Origin: Armigeres subalbatus | Taxonomy: Eukaryota; Arthropoda; Insecta; Diptera; Culicidae | Direction: 5' to 3' | DNA length: 64,000 bases | Assembly: GCF_024139115.2 (NCBI RefSeq) | Contig: NC_085141.1 | Coordinates: 36,028,120-36,092,119 of the forward strand | Shown here: one piece after another, positions 63,991-64,000 of the stretch | Layout: every line of letters begins with the position of its first letter | How positions within the stretch are numbered: the first letter of the stretch is position 1 | Program-made: the position numbers and the translations under genes | Notes under the pieces: generated by a model | What the model was told of the DNA's origin: nothing | Seen by the model: only the letters and a program-made list of their open reading frames with translations | Databases searched by the model: none

Positions 63991-64000
63991 AAGATACAAA

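Overview
The window looks like nuclear DNA of a culicine mosquito, probably Aedes. This is an inference from three things: 63-68 bp minimal introns beside introns of 9-11 kb, a very high load of MITEs, hAT-like elements and LINE relics, and an insect-type membrane adenylyl cyclase. There are no bacterial-style operons. Most long open frames here are by-products of tandem repeats.

The only host gene I can support is a transmembrane adenylyl cyclase on the minus strand, ADCY5/6-like. Ten coding exons can be placed: 58533-58695, 46223-47041, 45824-46155, 45672-45756, 45490-45606, 45346-45426, 45120-45277, 35735-35975, 35301-35670 and 34981-35237 (stop). They join in phase into about 873 residues: part of the first membrane cassette, the C1 catalytic domain, the second six-span cassette and the C2 catalytic domain. 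The N-terminus lies beyond the right edge or was not recognised.

1-15.5 kb (downstream of the gene): intergenic DNA packed with transposons. An AT-rich hAT-like element (1330-6536, 8-bp target duplication) was invaded by two MITEs and a broken RTE-type LINE. Further right are LINE tails, a hAT relic with CCCGGGAT ends (about 11.88-13.99 kb) and several MITEs.

15.5-25 kb: a 9.4-kb hAT-like insertion (15552-24984, TSD TCTGAAGG) carries a 5.2-kb foldback element whose core is a 12+12-bp GGAATTCC/GGAACTTCC minisatellite next to seven 150-bp repeats. It also carries a retroposon with only a PHD-finger ORF1-like gene, and further palindromes.

25-34.3 kb: a degenerate minisatellite (GGATTCCGAAGCGAATCC) split by MITEs and by a 2.97-kb hAT-like element (27504-30471, TSD GACATAAT) that contains two inverted tRNA-like sequences and a tiny TTAA-flanked hairpin.

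35-58.7 kb: the cyclase. Its intron at 35976-45119 holds about 7.6 kb of a C-free GGATTGGTTT array (10-bp core, 11-bp flanks). Its intron at 47042-58532 holds a 9.5-kb block bounded by inverted repeats and filled with 23-bp and roughly 110-bp tandem repeats.

58.7-64 kb: upstream intron or flank with more MITEs, a purine-rich simple repeat, a decayed GGAATTTCC array and the start of another TIR element.

A recurring theme is that four unrelated tandem repeats here have units with a self-complementary core. The exception is the intronic GGATTGGTTT array, which is extremely strand-asymmetric instead.
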